Origin: Patiria miniata
Taxonomy: Eukaryota; Echinodermata; Asteroidea; Valvatida; Asterinidae
Length of the DNA stretch: 64,000 nt
Assembly (NCBI RefSeq): GCF_015706575.1
Contig: NW_024037057.1
Location: 4,359,501-4,423,500, forward strand
Reading direction: 5' to 3'
The translations under genes were made by a program, and so were the position numbers. Positions within the stretch are counted from its first letter, which is position 1. Every line of letters starts with the position of its first letter. The notes below the pieces were generated by a model that was given only the letters and a program-made list of their open reading frames with translations, searched no databases and was not told the origin of the DNA. Shown in pieces: positions 59,906 through 64,000 of this stretch.

Positions 59906-60166
59906 CTGATGTGCCCCGAACCAAGTCGTTCCTGCCTGAATCAATCAGAGCCTTCTCCAACGTCCGCCATGCTTCCGTGTAATTGTCCTGCTTTCTCCAC
60001 CATGTGCTTAACATCTCAAAGCACTGCCTTACAACATCGTTGGAGTGATTAGCCCTAATGGTGCCAATGTGTTCTTTTGAACATTTCAAGCATAAGGCCA
60101 ATTTTTCCCAGTCTGTTGCAATCTTCTCAGATTGTTTCCGGATGGCTCTGTCGTCAGGTCGAGTAT
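59906..60166 (-). CDS. NLR gene B: death domain exon
   Basis: A 261-nt exon, phase 1 in and phase 1 out, with acceptor TTCATTGATAG and donor ATCAG/GTACGC. It joins the linker exon through a split Asp codon and the NACHT exon through a split Ala codon. The translation has the death-domain pattern ATDWEKLALCLKCSKEHI, then CFEMLSTWWRKQ and LEKALIDSGRNDLV. It is identical in length and phase to the death domain 1 exon of gene A but clearly diverged in sequence. In this gene the death domain lies next to NACHT without a linker between them. Confidence 0.88.
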
Positions 60167-60695
60167 CTATCAATGAATAAAATGCAAGTACACCATAAAT
60201 AAAACGCGTACAGCTTTAGAAGTCATTATTATTGTTAGAATGTATTCTCTTGGAAAGACTGAGATAATCCTGAAAAAACAGGTTGTAACCTTCCAACTGT
60301 ACTGCAAGAGACATGGAATTTTTATGACGCTATTTGAAATCATCTGACATACTAAATAGTTCAGTTTCATGATGTCTCATTCACGCATATATTTATATTA
60401 ATGTTAAGGATTTTTACCAGTCTGACACAGAAAAAAATCTTCCTGCCACATTTCAGTCAATGTTTAGGAATCGAGAACAAGTCCACTCGCAGACCGGATA
60501 CGTTCGCGCGCAAAAGGAACCATGAATTAGCCGTTTGCATCAGCCCAAATAAAGTCGTTACATCTTACTTTACACTTTAGATGAAACGAGCAATACATTT
60601 TAACAAAAATGTATACCTAACAGTACAAAGGGAAACAACGAATGAAATTCAGGGGAGAGAACATACAAAATATTGGATTCCGTGTAATTAGTTAC
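60167..60695 (-). other. Intron of NLR gene B (linker to death domain)
   Basis: This is a 529-bp GT-AG intron with phase 1 borders and nothing recognisable inside. Confidence 0.65.
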
Positions 60696-63600
60696 CTGAT
60701 CTGCTTTCTGTATCAGTCACTCCCACAGCCCCTCCCATTTGTACCTCTGGTTGAGAGTCGTCTCGATGACCAATTTCATCCCGTTTCGGTCTCTGGTCCT
60801 GAGATAATGAAGCCTCGTTCTGCTTTCTCTGTTCTTTGGCCCCTCCCACTTGTATCTCTGGTTGATGTTTATCTTGATAACTCTCTAATTGCCCATGCCT
60901 CGGTCCATGTACTTCCGATGACGTCGTCCCCTTTTGAGCGTTCTTCTCGAATTCCCTCATTTTCAGCTTTGTCTGTTGAAGCTCCTGACTCTGTCTATGT
61001 TCCTCATTAGATTGTTTTGTCTGTTTCTGCTTGCCCTGTTCTTGAAAAACTACTCCTTGTTCATGTAGCTGAGGTTTTTCTTGTTCAGCAACTTCCTCCT
61101 GTCCCGGTCTAGGTCTCTCAGTTGATGTACTTACTTTCTGCTTGTTCTGTTTTTGAGCCCCCTCCACATCTACCTCCGATTCAGGTTTGTCAAGATTACT
61201 TACTTCCTCCTGTCTAGGTTTCAGGTCCCCAGATGATGTAGTCATTTTCTGCTTGCTCTGTTCTTTAGCCTCTGCTGCTTGTACTGATGGTTTGCGTGTG
61301 TCTTGATGACCACCTTCCTCCTGCCTCGGTCTCTGGTCCTGAGATAATGAAGCCTCGTTCTGCTTTCTCTGTTTCTTTTCTGTTTTGTTTTCTTTGGCCC
61401 CTCCCACTTGTATCTCTGGTTGATGTTTATCTTGATAACTCTCTAATTGCCCATGCCTCGGTCCATGTACTTCCGATGACGTTGTCCCCTTTTGAGCGTT
61501 CTTCTCGAATTCCCTCAATTTCAGCTTTGTCTGTTGAAGCTCCTGAATCTGTCTATGTTCCTCATTAGATTGTTTTGTCTGTTTCTGCTTGCCCTGTTCT
61601 TGAAAAACTACTCCTTGTTCATGTAGCTGAGGTTTTTCTTGTTCAGCAACTTCCTCCTGTCCCGGTCTAGGTCTCTCAGTTGATGTACTTACTTTCTGCT
61701 TGCTTTGTTTTTGAGCTCCCTCCACATCTACCTCCGATTCAGGTTTGTCCTGATTACTTACTTCCTCCTGTCTAGGTTTCAGGTCCTCAGATGATGTAGT
61801 CATTTTCTGCTTGCTCTGTTCTTTAGCCTCTGCTGCTTGTACTGATGGTTTGCACGTGTCTCGATGACCACCTTCATCCTGCCTCGGTCTCTGTGCCTGA
61901 GATGATTTAGTCCCTTTCTGCGTGCTCCTTTCTTTAGTTGGAGCCACAAGAATCTCTGTTTGAGGTTTTTTTCGTTGACTAACTTCCTTTTGTCCCGTTC
62001 TCTGTCCCTCAGATGATGTAATCCCTGTCTTCTTGCTAGTTTTGTCTTGATTACCACAAAACTCCTCCTCATGTCGTCTGTTCTGTCCCTCAAGTGACAT
62101 ATACCCTTTCTGTTTGCTGTGATATTTAACCTTTTCAACTTGTTGCGGTTTATCTCGATAATCATCTAATTGGCCATGCCTCAATCCGCATTCTTTGGAT
62201 GAAGTCATCTCCTTCTGAGCGTTCTTCTCAAATACCTGTAGTTTCTGCTTTTTCTGTGGAAGCTCGTGACTCGGTGTCCGTTTTTGTTTGACCTGTTTTT
62301 TAATAAGTTCTCCTTGTTCGTGTATCTGAGGTTTGTCTTGTTTAGCAAGTCTCTCCTCTCTTGATCTCTTTCCCTCAGGGACTGCAGTCTCTTTCTCATC
62401 GCTCCGTTTATTCGCCCCTCCCACTTGAACCTGTTGTTGACGTTTGTCTTGATGACCAACTTTCACCTTTCTCCATCTCTGAACCTCAGATGATGTAGTC
62501 GCTCTCTCCTGTACTGATGGTTTGGGTTTCTCTAGGTGACCAACTTCCTCCAGTCTTGGTCTCTGCTCTTCAGATGTTAAAGTCCTTTTCCGCTTTTTCC
62601 GTTTTTTAGCCCGTCCCACTTTCATTTCTTGTTCAGGTTCGTCTTGATACCCAACTTCCTCCTGTCTCAATCGCTGTCCCGCAGATATTGAAGTCAATTT
62701 CTGCGTGCTCTGTTTTTCAGCCCCTCTCTTTTGTACTGATTGTTTGGGTTTCTCTACATGACCAACTTCCTCCTGTCTCAATCTCTGTTTCTCAGATGTT
62801 GAAGTCCCTTTCCGCTCTCTCTGTTCCTTAGTCTCTCTGTCTTGTACTGATGGTTTGGGTTTCTCTAGATGACAAAGTTCCTTCTGGCTTTGTCTCTGTT
62901 CCTTAGATGGTGATATGCTTTTCCGCTTTCTCCGTGTTTTAGGCTGTCCCACTTTCATGTCTTGTTCAGGTTTGTCTCCATACCAAACTTTCTCCTGACT
63001 TGGTCTCTGTTCCTCAGATGTTGAAGATCGTTTCCGCTTCCTCCTTTTTTTAGCCCATCCCACTTTCATCTCTTGTGCAGGTTTGTCTCGATACCCACAT
63101 TCCTCCTGTCTCAATTTCTGTTCATCAGATGTTGAAGTCCCTTTCTGCTCTCTCTGTTCTTTAGCCTCTCTCCCTTGTACTAATGGTTTAGATTTCTCTA
63201 GATGGCCAACTTTCTCCTGTCTCAATCGCTGTCCCGTAGATATTGAAGTCCATTTCTGCGTGCTCTGTTCTTCAGTCCTTCTCTTTTGTACTGATGGTTT
63301 GGGTTTCTCTACAAGACTTACTTCCTCCCGTCTTGGTCTCTGTTCTTCAGATGTTAAGGTCCCTTTTCGCTCTCTCTGTTTCTTCGCCTCTCTTTCTTGT
63401 ATTGATGGTTTGGCTTTCTCTAGATGACCAAGTTCCTCCTGTCTCGATCTTTGTGCCTTAAATGTTGAAGTCCTTTTCCGCTTTCTTCGTTTTTTAGCCC
63501 GTCCAACTGTCACATCTGGCTCAGGTTTGTCTCGATATCCACATTCCTCCTGTCTCAATCTCTGTTCCTCAGATGTTGAAGCCCCTTTCTGCTCTCTCTG

Positions 63601-64000
63601 TTCTTTGGTCCCTTTCTCTTGTAGTGATGGTTTGGCTTTCTCTAGATGGCCAATTTCCTCCTGTCTCAATCTCCGCTCCTTAGATATTGAATTCATTTTC
63701 CGCTTTCTCCTTGTTTTAGCCCGTCCCACTTTCATCTCTTGTTCAGGTTCGTCTCGATACCCAACTGCCTCCTGTCCCTGTCTCTCAGATGATGTAGGCC
63801 TACATGCAGTATCTTTCTGCTTAGCCTGTTCTTTAGCCCCTCCCATCTGAACTTCTTGTCCGGATTTGTCTGGATGAAGCTGAAATTGTCCATGCCTCGT
63901 TCCGTGTTCTTCAGCTGATGTCATTACATTTTGAACATTCTTTTCAAATTCTTCTAGTTTCTGCTTTTTTTGTGGAAGCTCTTTACTCGGTCTCTGTTTC
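60696..64000 (-). CDS. NLR gene B: giant charged repeat linker exon (partial, cut by window edge)
   Basis: The frame is open from the window edge down to a donor (ATCAG/GTAACT) at 60696, phase 1, giving more than 1,100 codons with no start needed inside the window. It consists of ~35-37-residue units with the consensus RLRQEEVGHLEKPKPSVQ / KEQRERKGTSTSEEQ. It is extremely rich in K, R, E and Q and has almost no hydrophobic core, so it is probably an extended or helical spacer. Some units carry KKRRKRKR-type basic clusters that could act as nuclear-type signals. A block of about 540 bp near the 3' end is duplicated almost identically. It is the counterpart of the linker in exon 8 of gene A but at least twice as long. 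Any N-terminal exons (Ubl, first death domain) would lie beyond 64 kb. Confidence 0.83.

Noticed and set aside
60642..63850. Plus-strand frames of 80-120 codons across the gene B linker
   Set aside because: They are antisense to a long K/E/Q-rich coding repeat, which leaves the other strand open by composition.

Overview
The window looks like genomic DNA from an animal, most likely an invertebrate deuterostome (an amphioxus or an echinoderm; I cannot decide between them). The reasons are spliced genes with GT-AG introns, AT-rich intergenic DNA full of small inverted-repeat transposons and minisatellites, and two giant NACHT-LRR innate immune receptor (NLR) genes of the type that is expanded in those lineages. 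Nothing resembles bacterial operons, rRNA or CRISPR.

Layout. 1-26 kb: no intact gene found. It holds dispersed and tandem repeats, MITE-like elements, a cluster of TGACGTCA palindromes at 10.2-11.1 kb, one isolated death-domain-like exon near 23.6 kb, a broken retroelement Gag-like fragment at 26.1-26.7 kb, and two orphan copies (3.6-3.8 kb and 16.4-16.6 kb) of the first coding exon of the NLR gene further right. 26.7-41.9 kb: NLR gene A, minus strand. I reconstruct nine exons, all with matching intron phases: a short basic N-terminus, ubiquitin-like domain 1 (two exons), death domain 1, a short linker, ubiquitin-like domain 2 (two exons), death domain 2 fused to a long charged repeat linker, then one 6.9-kb exon with NACHT and a long LRR array. 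That last exon carries a one-base deletion in a G run at 32,949-32,951. 42.1-43.3 kb: an 11-bp minisatellite directly upstream of the first coding exon of gene A. 43.3-50.8 kb: intergenic repeats, including a ~500-bp unit present three times and a 136-bp near-perfect palindrome. 50.8-64 kb: NLR gene B, minus strand, cut by the right edge. It has a huge charged repeat linker exon (>3.3 kb), a death-domain exon and an intact 5.4-kb NACHT-LRR exon ending in an acidic Ser/Glu/Asp tail.

Genes A and B are tandem paralogues. Their 3' flanks match for about 2.4-2.7 kb, including a shared AATAAA. By homology they would be intracellular sensors: LRRs for ligand sensing, NACHT for nucleotide-dependent oligomerisation, death domains for signalling. 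The ubiquitin-like domains interleaved with death domains are the most unusual feature seen here. All exon borders are predictions from sequence; no transcript evidence was available.
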